From Sphingomonas sp. IW22 (GTDB taxonomy: Bacteria; Pseudomonadota; Alphaproteobacteria; Sphingomonadales; Sphingomonadaceae): DNA of 64,000 nt. Shown in pieces: positions 56,383 to 64,000 of this stretch. Every line of letters begins with the position of its first letter. Positions within the stretch are counted from its first letter, which is position 1. The position numbers and the translations under genes are program-made. The stretch lies in assembly GCF_041321155.1 (NCBI RefSeq), contig NZ_JBGGWB010000001.1:806001-870000 (forward strand), read 5' to 3'. Below the pieces are notes generated by a model, which did no database searches, was not told the origin of the DNA, and saw only the letters and a list, made by a program, of their open reading frames with translations.

Positions 56383-56455
56383 ATGGAACCGGGACGGACG
56401 ATGGGCGGTTGAGCGCCGGTCTGGGCCGTTCCGGCCCCGAATCGGAGTTGAATGA

Positions 56456-56725
56456 ATGAAGCGCTTTATCGCCCCCGCCCTGCTGGTCCTTGCCGCCGCT
56501 CCCCTTGCTGCCTGTGGCGGTGACGGCGACGATGCGCTGGCCGAACGCGCCGAGGAACAGGGCGAGGCGCAGGCCGAAGCCGCAATGGCCAATGGCTCGA
56601 ACGAAATGGTCGCCGACCAGATCGAAGACAATGCCGAGGCCCGTGCCGAAGCAATCGATGATTCGGACGTCGATGTCGACGATCTGAGCCAGGCCCAGCG
56701 CGACGCGATGGTCAACGGCAACTGA
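56456..56725 (+). CDS. Small acidic lipoprotein
   Basis: An 89-residue predicted lipoprotein with lipobox LAAC at about residues 17-20. The mature part is very acidic and rich in Ala, Glu, Asp and Asn (GGDGDDALAERAEEQGEAQAE; DDSDVDVDDLSQAQRDAMVN), helical, with no known domain. Ribosome site GGAGTTGAATGA is present. Followed by a strong terminator. Confidence 0.7.
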   Translation: MKRFIAPALLVLAAAPLAACGGDGDDALAERAEEQGEAQAEAAMANGSNEMVADQIEDNAEARAEAIDDSDVDVDDLSQAQRDAMVNGN

Positions 56726-56743
56726 TTGTAGACGGATCAAAAG

Positions 56744-56779
56744 CGGCCCGCCCTGTCACCTGACCGGGCGGGCCGTTTT
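56744..56779. terminator. Bidirectional terminator (small lipoprotein / pgi)
   Basis: CGGCCCGCCC pairs with GGGCGGGCCG, with AAAA on one side and TTTT on the other. It serves both convergent genes. Confidence 0.9.
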
Positions 56780-56782
56780 CGT

Positions 56783-58270
56783 TTACCCCAGTGCGCGTTC
56801 GATCAGCGCCGCGGTCGAAGGATCGAGATCCTGATCGCCCGCATCGGCCGCCTTTGCCATTTCCTTGCCCAGCTCGACACCGAACTGGTCGAAGGCGTTG
56901 ATGCCCAGCATCGCCGCATTCACGAACGTCCGATGTTCGTAAAACGCAACCAGCGCGCCCAGCGTGCGGGGGTCCAGCGTGTTGAGCAGCAATGTCGATG
57001 AGGGGCGGTCGCCCGGATAGGCGCGCGCGGCATCTTCATGCCCCCGGCCCTTCATCAACGCCGCACCCTGGGCAAAGGCGTTCAGCAGCAACTGCCGATG
57101 ATGCTGTTCGTCCAGCGCGTCGCCCGCCTCGATCACGGCCAGGAACTCGACCGGCACGACATGCGTGCCCTGATGCAGCAGCTGGAACACGGCGTGCTGC
57201 GCGTCGGTGCCCGCCCCGCCCCAGGTGATCGGCGCGGAAGGTCGGTCGAGCGGCTGGCCATCGGCGGTCACGCCCTTGCCGTTCGATTCCATCTCAAGCT
57301 GTTGCAGATAGTCGGGCAGCAGCCGCAGCCGCTCATCATAGGCGAACACTGCGCGAGTCGAGAGACGGCGGACCTGCGTGTAATAAAGGTCGGCAAAGGC
57401 GGCGAGGACCGGCGCATTCTTCGTCAGTTCGGTGAAGCGGAAATGGCGGTCCATTTCGGCCGCACCCTCCAGCAATTCCTCGAACGCCTCATATCCCAGC
57501 GCCATTGCGGCAGGAAAACCGATCGACGACCACAGCGAATAGCGCCCGCCCACGCTTTCGCTGAACGGCAGGATGCGGGTTTCATCGACGCCCCACTCCA
57601 CCGCCTTTTCCGGGCTGGCGGTCAGCGCGATGACCCGGCCATAGGGGTCTTCGACGCCGGCTTCGGTCATCCAAGCCAGCGCGCTTTCGGCGTTGAGCAT
57701 GGTTTCGGTGGTGGTGAAGGTCTTGGACGCGACGGCGATGATCGTCGCGTGCGGGTCGAACTGTTCCAGCGCTGTTTCCAGCGCGATGCCGTCGACGTTC
57801 GATACGATGGCGACGTCATAGCGCACGCCGTCATGGCCCAGCGCGTCGACCAACAGGTCGGGGCCAAGCGCCGATCCGCCGATGCCGATGTGCAGCACAT
57901 GCTGGATCGGCCCAAGTGCCTCAGCCTCGATCGCGTCGATCAGGGCGCGCATGCGGGCATGCTGTGCGCGGGCCAGGTCGACGCTTTCCGCCGCGCCTTC
58001 GCCGCGCTGGGCGGTGTGTTCGACCGCGCGCCCTTCGGTCACGTTGACGACTTCGCCCGCGAACAGCGCGTCGCGCTTGGCGACCAGCCCGGCTTCGCCC
58101 GCCAGCGTTTCGAACATCGCGATCAGTTCGGGCGTCAGGTGCGTCTTGGACCAGTCGAAATGGATGCCTGACACGTCCAGCGTCAGCGACGACAGGCGGT
58201 CGGCATCGGCGGCGAACAGGTCGTTCAGCGTCGTGCGCGGGGCGGCTTCAATCTTGGACCAATCGGGCAT
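56783..58270 (-). CDS. pgi: Glucose-6-phosphate isomerase (Pgi)
   Basis: Interconverts glucose 6-phosphate and fructose 6-phosphate. The 495-residue protein has LHIGIGGSALGPDLLVDAL (phosphate loop), SKTFTTTETMLNAESAL and FSESVGGRYSLWSSIGFPAA. QLEMESNGKGV, WGGAGTDAQHAVFQLLHQGTH with the catalytic His, and DQFGVELGK near the C terminus follow. The ATG at 58270 is preferred over the ORF start at 58303. It stands alone. Confidence 0.97.
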   Translation of the reverse strand: MPDWSKIEAAPRTTLNDLFAADADRLSSLTLDVSGIHFDWSKTHLTPELIAMFETLAGEAGLVAKRDALFAGEVVNVTEGRAVEHTAQRGEGAAESVDLARAQHARMRALIDAIEAEALGPIQHVLHIGIGGSALGPDLLVDALGHDGVRYDVAIVSNVDGIALETALEQFDPHATIIAVASKTFTTTETMLNAESALAWMTEAGVEDPYGRVIALTASPEKAVEWGVDETRILPFSESVGGRYSLWSSIGFPAAMALGYEAFEELLEGAAEMDRHFRFTELTKNAPVLAAFADLYYTQVRRLSTRAVFAYDERLRLLPDYLQQLEMESNGKGVTADGQPLDRPSAPITWGGAGTDAQHAVFQLLHQGTHVVPVEFLAVIEAGDALDEQHHRQLLLNAFAQGAALMKGRGHEDAARAYPGDRPSSTLLLNTLDPRTLGALVAFYEHRTFVNAAMLGINAFDQFGVELGKEMAKAADAGDQDLDPSTAALIERALG

Positions 58271-58357
58271 GGCAGTGAGTCTCCGGCAAGCGGGTGTTGG
58301 CATCGGCCCTAGCGCGGGTGGCGAGCCGACTGAACCCCCGATCGCCGCCCGCCCCGC

Positions 58358-60370
58358 TTATTCGAACTCAAGGATCGCCGCATCGACGCTCAGGCTGTCG
58401 CCGGGCGCGAAATTGACTTTGGCGACGGTCGCGGGGCGTTCGGCGCGCAGGATGTTCTCCATCTTCATCGCCTCCACCACGGCCAGCGGTTGCCCCGCCT
58501 CCACCTTGTCGCCCGCGCTCACCTCCAGCCGGGTCAGCAGCCCCGGCATGGGGCACAGCAGGAATTTCGAGGTATCGGGCGGCAGCTTTTCGATCATGTG
58601 CCGCGCCAGCGGGGCGACGTGGGCGGGCAGCACCCGCACGACATGCGCGGCACCGCGCGCGGTCAGGCGCCAGCCGGTGCGGACCGGGTCGACCTTCACC
58701 GACAGGGCTTTGCCATCGACCACCGCCTGGACCAGGCGGGCGCCGGGGCAGAAATCATGGGTCAGCGCCATGTGTGCGCCATCGACAGTGGCGGCGTCGT
58801 CCGCAACCTCGACGGCGAAATCATCACCATCCAGCGTCACGTGCCAGCCAGTCGGCGGCGCAAGCGGCGCGCCCAACTGCCCCTCGATCCGCCGCGCGCG
58901 CGCCGCCATCACGGTCGACAGCGTGCCCGCCAGCGCCGCCAGCCGCCGCTTCAGCTCCGTATCCGCCGCCGCACCGGTAAAGCCGTCGGGATATTCCTCC
59001 GCGATGAAGCCCGTGGTCAGCGCGCCCGACAGGAAGCGGGGGTGCTGCATCAACGCCGACAGAAAATCGACATTGTTGCCCACGCCCTCCACCACGAACC
59101 GGTCGAGCGCCGCGACCTGAAGTGCGGCGGCCTCGTCACGGCTGGGCGCCCATGTCACCAGCTTGGCGATCATGGGGTCATAGAACATGCTGACTTCCCC
59201 GCCTTCCGCCACGCCGTCGTCGACGCGGACGTAACCGGCGTCGGGCACGGTGCCATAAGGGGTGTCGGTCGCGACCGGCGGCGCATAGCGCACCAGCCGC
59301 CCGGTCGACGGCAGGAACCCGCGATAGGGATCTTCGGCATAGACGCGATTTTCAATCGCCCAGCCATTCAGCTTCACATCGCCCTGAGCGAAGGCCAGCG
59401 TCTCACCCGCCGCCACGCGGATCATCTGTTCGACCAGATCGAGGCCCGTCACCGCTTCGGTCACCGGATGCTCGACCTGAAGCCGGGTGTTCATTTCAAG
59501 GAAGTAAAAGCCGTCGCCCGTCGTGTCGGCACCCGACACGATCAGCTCGACCGTGCCCGCGCTGTAATAACCCACGGCGCGCGCCAGTGCGACCGCCTGC
59601 TCGCCCATCTTGCGGCGCATATCGGGCGTGACGAAGGGCGACGGCGCTTCCTCCACCACCTTTTGATGGCGGCGCTGGATCGAACATTCGCGCTCGCCCA
59701 GATAGACGATGTTGCCGTGCTGGTCGCCCAGCACCTGAATTTCGATGTGGCGCGGGCTTTCGATGAACTTCTCGATGAACACGCGGTCGTCACCGAAACT
59801 GGCCAGCCCTTCGCGCCGTGTCGCCTCGAACCCCTCGCGCACATCCTGTTCGGACCAGGCGAGGCGCATCCCCTTACCGCCGCCGCCCGCCGACGCCTTC
59901 ATCATCACCGGATAGCCGATCTCGCCCGCGATGCGGACGGCGTGTTCGGTATCCTCGATCACGCCGACGAAGCCGGGGACGACGTTGACGCCCGCGGCCT
60001 TGGCCAGCTTCTTCGATTCGATCTTGTCGCCCATCGCCGCGATGGCACCCGGCGGCGGCCCGACGAACGCGATCCCCGCCTCCGCACATGCTTTGGCGAA
60101 GCTCTCGCGCTCGGACAGGAAACCGTAACCGGGGTGGATGCAATCCGCGCCCGTTTCCTTTGCCGCCAGCAGGATCAGGTCGGCCTTAAGATAGCTTTCG
60201 GACGCCGGCGCGGGGCCAAGCCGAACCGCCTCGTCCGCCATCAGCACATGCGGGCTGCGCGCATCGGCGTCGGAATAGACCGCGACGGTCTTCAGACCCA
60301 TGCGCCTGGCCGTGCGAAACACCCTGCACGCGATTTCGCCACGGTTGGCGACGAGGATTTTCTTGAACAT
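58358..60370 (-). CDS. pccA: Acyl-CoA carboxylase alpha subunit (PccA-like: biotin carboxylase + carrier)
   Basis: The biotin-containing subunit of a propionyl-, methylcrotonyl- or related acyl-CoA carboxylase. The 670-residue protein has [39 protein letters not shown], the ATP-grasp loop KASAGGGGKGMRL and [42 protein letters not shown] follows, then a BT domain and a C-terminal biotinyl domain with VVEAMKMENILR. The beta subunit gene is not in the window. Methylmalonyl-CoA mutase lies in the same orientation just upstream, favouring propionyl-CoA as substrate. Confidence 0.93.
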   Translation of the reverse strand: MFKKILVANRGEIACRVFRTARRMGLKTVAVYSDADARSPHVLMADEAVRLGPAPASESYLKADLILLAAKETGADCIHPGYGFLSERESFAKACAEAGIAFVGPPPGAIAAMGDKIESKKLAKAAGVNVVPGFVGVIEDTEHAVRIAGEIGYPVMMKASAGGGGKGMRLAWSEQDVREGFEATRREGLASFGDDRVFIEKFIESPRHIEIQVLGDQHGNIVYLGERECSIQRRHQKVVEEAPSPFVTPDMRRKMGEQAVALARAVGYYSAGTVELIVSGADTTGDGFYFLEMNTRLQVEHPVTEAVTGLDLVEQMIRVAAGETLAFAQGDVKLNGWAIENRVYAEDPYRGFLPSTGRLVRYAPPVATDTPYGTVPDAGYVRVDDGVAEGGEVSMFYDPMIAKLVTWAPSRDEAAALQVAALDRFVVEGVGNNVDFLSALMQHPRFLSGALTTGFIAEEYPDGFTGAAADTELKRRLAALAGTLSTVMAARARRIEGQLGAPLAPPTGWHVTLDGDDFAVEVADDAATVDGAHMALTHDFCPGARLVQAVVDGKALSVKVDPVRTGWRLTARGAAHVVRVLPAHVAPLARHMIEKLPPDTSKFLLCPMPGLLTRLEVSAGDKVEAGQPLAVVEAMKMENILRAERPATVAKVNFAPGDSLSVDAAILEFE

Positions 60371-60463
60371 CCTATCCCTGACCTGATCCCCGTGCATCAA
60401 CGCGCCGGATTTGAACCCAAATGATGGGGCGCGGACGGCACCCGGCCATCCCGCCCCGCCCTG

Positions 60464-61501
60464 TTACTCCGCCGCGTCGCGCACCGGCTCTGCCGCCATC
60501 GCGGTCAAACCCAGCTTGGCGAACAGCTCGGCATCCTTGTCGTCGCCGGCATTGCCCGTCGTCAGCAGCTTGTCACCGGTGAAGATCGAGTTCGCCCCCG
60601 CCAGGAAACACAGCGCCTGCGTCGCCTCGCTCATGCTCTCACGGCCCGCGGACAGGCGCACCATGCTGCCGGGCATGGTGATGCGCGCGACGGCAACGGT
60701 GCGGACGAATTCGATATCGTCGATCTTGGCCAGCGGCGTGTCGGCCAGCATGTCGCCCAGCGGCGTGCCCTTGACCGGCACCAGCGCGTTGACGGGCACG
60801 CTTTCAGGCGGGGTCGGCAGGTTGGCCAGCGCGTGGATGAAGCCCACGCGGTCGCCGCGCGTCTCCCCCATGCCGACGATGCCGCCCGAACACACGTTGA
60901 TGCCCGCCGACCGCACATGGTCCAGCGTGTCCAGCCGGTCGGCGAAGGTACGCGTAGTAATGACCCGATCGTAATATTCGGGCGAGGTGTCGATGTTGTG
61001 GTTGTAATAATCCAGCCCCGCATCGGCCAGCATCGCCGCCTGACCCGGCGTCAGCATGCCCAGCGTCATGCAGGTTTCCATGCCCATCTGGCGCACGCCC
61101 TTCACCATTTCGACAATGGCGGGCATGTCGCGGTCCTTGGGATTGCGCCATGCCGCGCCCATGCAGAAGCGGGTGGAGCCATTGTCCTTGGCCTGGGCCG
61201 CCGCCTGCATCACCGCGCGCACGTCCATCAGCTTGGACGCGCCAAGGTCGGTTTCATGCTTTGCCGACTGGTTGCAGTAACCGCAATCTTCGGGGCAACC
61301 ACCGGTCTTGATCGACAAGAGGGTCGAGCGCTGGACACTGTTCGCCGGATGATTGGCGCGGTGCACCTCGGCCGCGCGGAAAACGAGTTCGGTAAAGGGC
61401 AGGTCGAACAATTCGGCAATCGCCGCGCGCGACCAGCGTTCGCCGGTTTCCATGGCGGCGGTTTCAACGGGGGCGGGGTCGAGGGGCGTGACGGCGTTCA
61501 A
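60464..61501 (-). CDS. bioB: Biotin synthase (BioB)
   Basis: Radical SAM enzyme that inserts sulfur into dethiobiotin. The 345-residue protein has [24 protein letters not shown] with the CxxxCxxC cluster (about residues 65-73), [30 protein letters not shown] and [42 protein letters not shown] and a [14 protein letters not shown] region with the Arg that contacts the auxiliary cluster follow. It starts at 61501 overlapping the DUF3445 stop (ATGA), and lies 93 bp before pccA. Confidence 0.97.
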   Translation of the reverse strand: MNAVTPLDPAPVETAAMETGERWSRAAIAELFDLPFTELVFRAAEVHRANHPANSVQRSTLLSIKTGGCPEDCGYCNQSAKHETDLGASKLMDVRAVMQAAAQAKDNGSTRFCMGAAWRNPKDRDMPAIVEMVKGVRQMGMETCMTLGMLTPGQAAMLADAGLDYYNHNIDTSPEYYDRVITTRTFADRLDTLDHVRSAGINVCSGGIVGMGETRGDRVGFIHALANLPTPPESVPVNALVPVKGTPLGDMLADTPLAKIDDIEFVRTVAVARITMPGSMVRLSAGRESMSEATQALCFLAGANSIFTGDKLLTTGNAGDDKDAELFAKLGLTAMAAEPVRDAAE

Positions 61502-62304
61502 GCGGCTATCTCCGGTCGGATCTGTCGGCGCGCGGCGTATCGGGCCAGCGCGGCCGCGTAATGAGGGGCGGCGCGGCGCTCATGCTCGCCCGCGCCGATC
61601 GTGGCAACCGCATCGCCCACCCGCGCAACGACGGCGTCGCTGAGCGCGGCGAGCGGTGCGGTGTGGATGCCTATCGTGAACAGCACCGCGCCCGTTTCAG
61701 GCAGGCGGCGCAGCGTCTGGCGCTCGCACCGGACGAACAGGGTCTCTCCGGCATTGTCCGCGTCTACATGGGCAAAGCGGGCGGCGGGATTGCCCTCTGG
61801 CATCCATCGGGGCGCTGCGTCTGGCACAACGAACCAGTTGGCGCGGCCAAAGATCGTGCCCGGCGCCAGCGTCGCCATGAAATGATCGACCCCGGCGGCA
61901 AGTTGCTCGGCATAGCCATGGATCGGCGCATGCACGTCGGTCAGCGCCAGCCCCAGCTTGTCGCTGAGCCGCCAGTCGGTCGGAAACGCCACCGCCCCGC
62001 CGACCAGCCGGTAAGCGCCATCCGCGCCAGGGGTCAGCACGCACAGATCCTCCCACACGCCGCGCGCCGCATCGGCCAGCGTGCCGCCGATGCCGATCAT
62101 CGCCGCCGCTTCCCGCCCAGCCGCTTCGCCTTCGGGCAGCATCGCGACACTTTCGGGCCAGCGGTCAAAGGCCTCGGCGCGCGCCGCCCGGTCGAAATCG
62201 GGTTGCAGCCATTCGCGCTCGGCCAGCCGGGTCAGCCCCATGCGGAGCTGCCCGCCGCGCCGCGCGCGCGGTACCAGCGTTTCGACCGAAAAGCCCAGCG
62301 TCAC
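61498..62304 (-). CDS. DUF3445 protein (heme-dependent oxidative N-demethylase family)
   Basis: A 268-residue protein of the DUF3445 family, described in recent annotation as heme-dependent oxidative N-demethylases. Visible signatures are [15 protein letters not shown] at about residue 25, [19 protein letters not shown] near residue 101, [23 protein letters not shown] near residue 125, and RANWFVVPD. The substrate is unknown. Its start overlaps the mutase stop as ATGA and its stop overlaps bioB as ATGA, so it is fully coupled in this operon. Confidence 0.85.
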   Translation of the reverse strand: MTLGFSVETLVPRARRGGQLRMGLTRLAEREWLQPDFDRAARAEAFDRWPESVAMLPEGEAAGREAAAMIGIGGTLADAARGVWEDLCVLTPGADGAYRLVGGAVAFPTDWRLSDKLGLALTDVHAPIHGYAEQLAAGVDHFMATLAPGTIFGRANWFVVPDAAPRWMPEGNPAARFAHVDADNAGETLFVRCERQTLRRLPETGAVLFTIGIHTAPLAALSDAVVARVGDAVATIGAGEHERRAAPHYAAALARYAARRQIRPEIAA

Positions 62305-64000
62305 TCGGCGGCCTCGACATCAGGTGGCATGTTGTGGCCCAGCAGTCGCAGCACCTGTTCGGCGGCCTCGATCAAATTGGTGCCGGGGCCGAAAATCGCC
62401 TGCACGCCAGCATCGCGCAGGAACTGATAATCCTGTGCCGGGATCACGCCGCCCGCAACGACACGAATATCGGCCCGGCCCGCATCCCTCAGATGACCGA
62501 TCAGTTCGGGGATCAGCGTCTTGTGTCCCGCCGCCAGGCTGGACGCACCGACGACGTCGACATCGCTTTCTATGGCCAGCTTTGCCGCTTCCTCCGGTGT
62601 CTGGAACAGCGGCCCGGCGACCACGTCGAAGCCCAGATCGCCGAACATGCTCGACACCAGATTGGCGCCCCGGTCGTGCCCGTCCTGCCCCATCTTGGCG
62701 ACCAGCATCCGGGGTCTGCGGCCCAGCCGCCGCTCGGTCGCGGTCACGCCGTCGGACAGGCGGGTCCAGCGCGCGTCGTCCTTGTACGCGCCGCCATAAA
62801 TGCCGCGCACCGGCGTCGGCTGCGTGCCGTAGCGCCCGAACACGACCTCCATCGACGCCGAAATCTCGCCCAGCGTGGCACGCGCGCGGGCGCATTCGAC
62901 CGCCAGCGCCAGCAAATTGGCATCACCCGCCGCCCCTTCGCGCAAACGGGCCAGTGCGGCCTGACAGGCATCCTCGTCACGCGCGGCACGGACGCGCTCG
63001 ATCCGGGCGATCTGGCCCTGACGCACGGCATGATTGTCGATGTCGAGGATCTCGACCGGATCCTCGTCCTTCAGCCGGTATTTGTTGACGCCGACGATCA
63101 CGTCCTCACCCCGGTCGACGCGCGCGGCGCGGGCGGCGGAGGCCTCCTCGATCATTGCCTTGGGCCAGCCGGCATCGACGGCGCGCGCCATGCCGCCCTC
63201 TGCCTCCACCCGCTCGATCAATTCCCATGCGCGGTCGACCAGATCCTTGGTCAGCGCCTCGACATAATAACTGCCGCCCAGCGGATCGACGACGTTGGTG
63301 ATGCCCGTTTCCTCCTGCAACACGATCTGCGTGTTGCGGGCGATGCGCGCGGAAAAGTCGGTGGGCAGCGCGATTGCTTCGTCCAGGGCGTTGGTGTGCA
63401 GGCTCTGCGTACCGCCCAGCCCCGCCGCCAGTGCCTCGATCGTGGTGCGGATGACATTGTTGTACGGGTCCTGTTCCTGCAACGACACGCCCGATGTCTG
63501 GCAATGCGTCCGCAGCATCTTGGACCGCTCGTCCTTCGCGCCCAGATCGGACATCACCCGGTGCCACAGCGTCCGTGCCGCGCGCAGCTTGGCGATTTCC
63601 ATGAAGAAGTTCATGCCGATCGCAAAGAAGAAGGAAAGCCGCCCGGCGAACTTGTCGATGTCCAGCCCCGCCGCCATCGCAGCCTTGGCGTATTCGCGCC
63701 CGTCGGCAATGGTGAATGCCAGTTCCTGAACTTGCGTCGCCCCGGCTTCCTGCATGTGATAGCCGGAAATGGAGATGCTGTTGAACTTCGGCATATGTTC
63801 GGACGTGTATCCGATGATGTCCGAAATGATCCGCATCGACGGCTGCGGGGGGTAGATATAGGTGTTGCGGACCATGAACTCCTTCAGGATGTCGTTCTGG
63901 ATCGTACCGTCCAGCTTTTCCTGAGGGACGCCCTGCTCCTCCCCCGCCACGATGAAGAAGGCCAGGATCGGGATCACCGCGCCGTTCATGGTCATCGATA
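62301..64000 (-). CDS. scpA: Methylmalonyl-CoA mutase, large subunit (N terminus outside window)
   Basis: Adenosylcobalamin enzyme converting methylmalonyl-CoA to succinyl-CoA. The visible part covers about 566 codons of a roughly 715-codon gene. It has [29 protein letters not shown] near the window edge, [20 protein letters not shown], and [43 protein letters not shown]. The C-terminal B12 domain has [15 protein letters not shown] (DxHxxG) and [12 protein letters not shown]. The TGA overlaps the next start (ATGA). Ends cleanly; the gene continues past base 64000. Confidence 0.96.
   Translation of the reverse strand, partial: SMTMNGAVIPILAFFIVAGEEQGVPQEKLDGTIQNDILKEFMVRNTYIYPPQPSMRIISDIIGYTSEHMPKFNSISISGYHMQEAGATQVQELAFTIADGREYAKAAMAAGLDIDKFAGRLSFFFAIGMNFFMEIAKLRAARTLWHRVMSDLGAKDERSKMLRTHCQTSGVSLQEQDPYNNVIRTTIEALAAGLGGTQSLHTNALDEAIALPTDFSARIARNTQIVLQEETGITNVVDPLGGSYYVEALTKDLVDRAWELIERVEAEGGMARAVDAGWPKAMIEEASAARAARVDRGEDVIVGVNKYRLKDEDPVEILDIDNHAVRQGQIARIERVRAARDEDACQAALARLREGAAGDANLLALAVECARARATLGEISASMEVVFGRYGTQPTPVRGIYGGAYKDDARWTRLSDGVTATERRLGRRPRMLVAKMGQDGHDRGANLVSSMFGDLGFDVVAGPLFQTPEEAAKLAIESDVDVVGASSLAAGHKTLIPELIGHLRDAGRADIRVVAGGVIPAQDYQFLRDAGVQAIFGPGTNLIEAAEQVLRLLGHNMPPDVEAAE

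Overview
The window looks like a chromosomal segment of a sphingomonad (Alphaproteobacteria, Sphingomonas or a close relative). The basis is high GC content, alphaproteobacterial gene blocks (divL-tsaE-amgK-murU-addB; grxD-bolA-DUF1476; tig/clpP/clpX/lon/HU), a fused ThiS-ThiG, a CC0125/CC1285-type lipoprotein, and a REP-like 'GGGCTGAGCCTGTC' inverted repeat that I recall as common in sphingomonads. I see no prophage, insertion sequence, CRISPR array or rRNA operon. The segment is core genome with short accessory insertions.

Region by region. 1-6.8 kb: a minus-strand operon, translationally coupled or nearly so, running from the DivL-type cell-cycle kinase to AddB, with the AmgK/MurU muropeptide recycling pair inside. 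7-12.7 kb: envelope lipoprotein, YbjN, ProC, hemerythrin, FadL-type porin, PurC, DUF4168 protein. 12.8-25.2 kb: a proteostasis cluster (HU, Lon, ClpX, ClpP, trigger factor) with tRNA-Val and tRNA-Leu, an M1 aminopeptidase, a Ca2+/H+ antiporter, a diguanylate cyclase and a family 2 glycosyltransferase. 25.2-33.7 kb: SufE, a ParD-like/methionine aminopeptidase operon with a palindromic operator, a J-domain/ferredoxin pair, RNase P RNA, an FMN reductase preceded by a possible leader-peptide attenuator, a HAD hydrolase, Tgt, and a BlaI/M56 regulatory pair. 33.9-40.5 kb: glycosyltransferase, GrxD-BolA iron-sulfur module, quinone reductase, LeuCD and an SDR. 40.6-47.8 kb: S10 peptidase, cupin, a succinyl-CoA:3-ketoacid transferase operon interrupted by an acid phosphatase, an aspartyl/asparaginyl hydroxylase gene broken by one TAG, and a ThDP enzyme. 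47.9-52.3 kb: CsbD, ThiSG, AroQ, AccB-AccC, a lipoprotein and tRNA-Arg. 52.5-58.3 kb: ZnuD-like TonB receptor, GalE, MsrA, a small lipoprotein, Pgi. 58.4-64 kb: a propionate/methylmalonyl operon (methylmalonyl-CoA mutase, DUF3445 N-demethylase, BioB, PccA).

Most genes are housekeeping. The parts most worth a second look are the candidate attenuator at 29.23-29.48 kb, the nonsense codon in the beta-hydroxylase, the His-to-Tyr DivL with a degenerate ATP site, the histone-like tail on trigger factor, the ParD-like/MAP operator, and the coupling of BioB with methylmalonyl-CoA mutase. All identifications come from reading the sequence; no database search was run.
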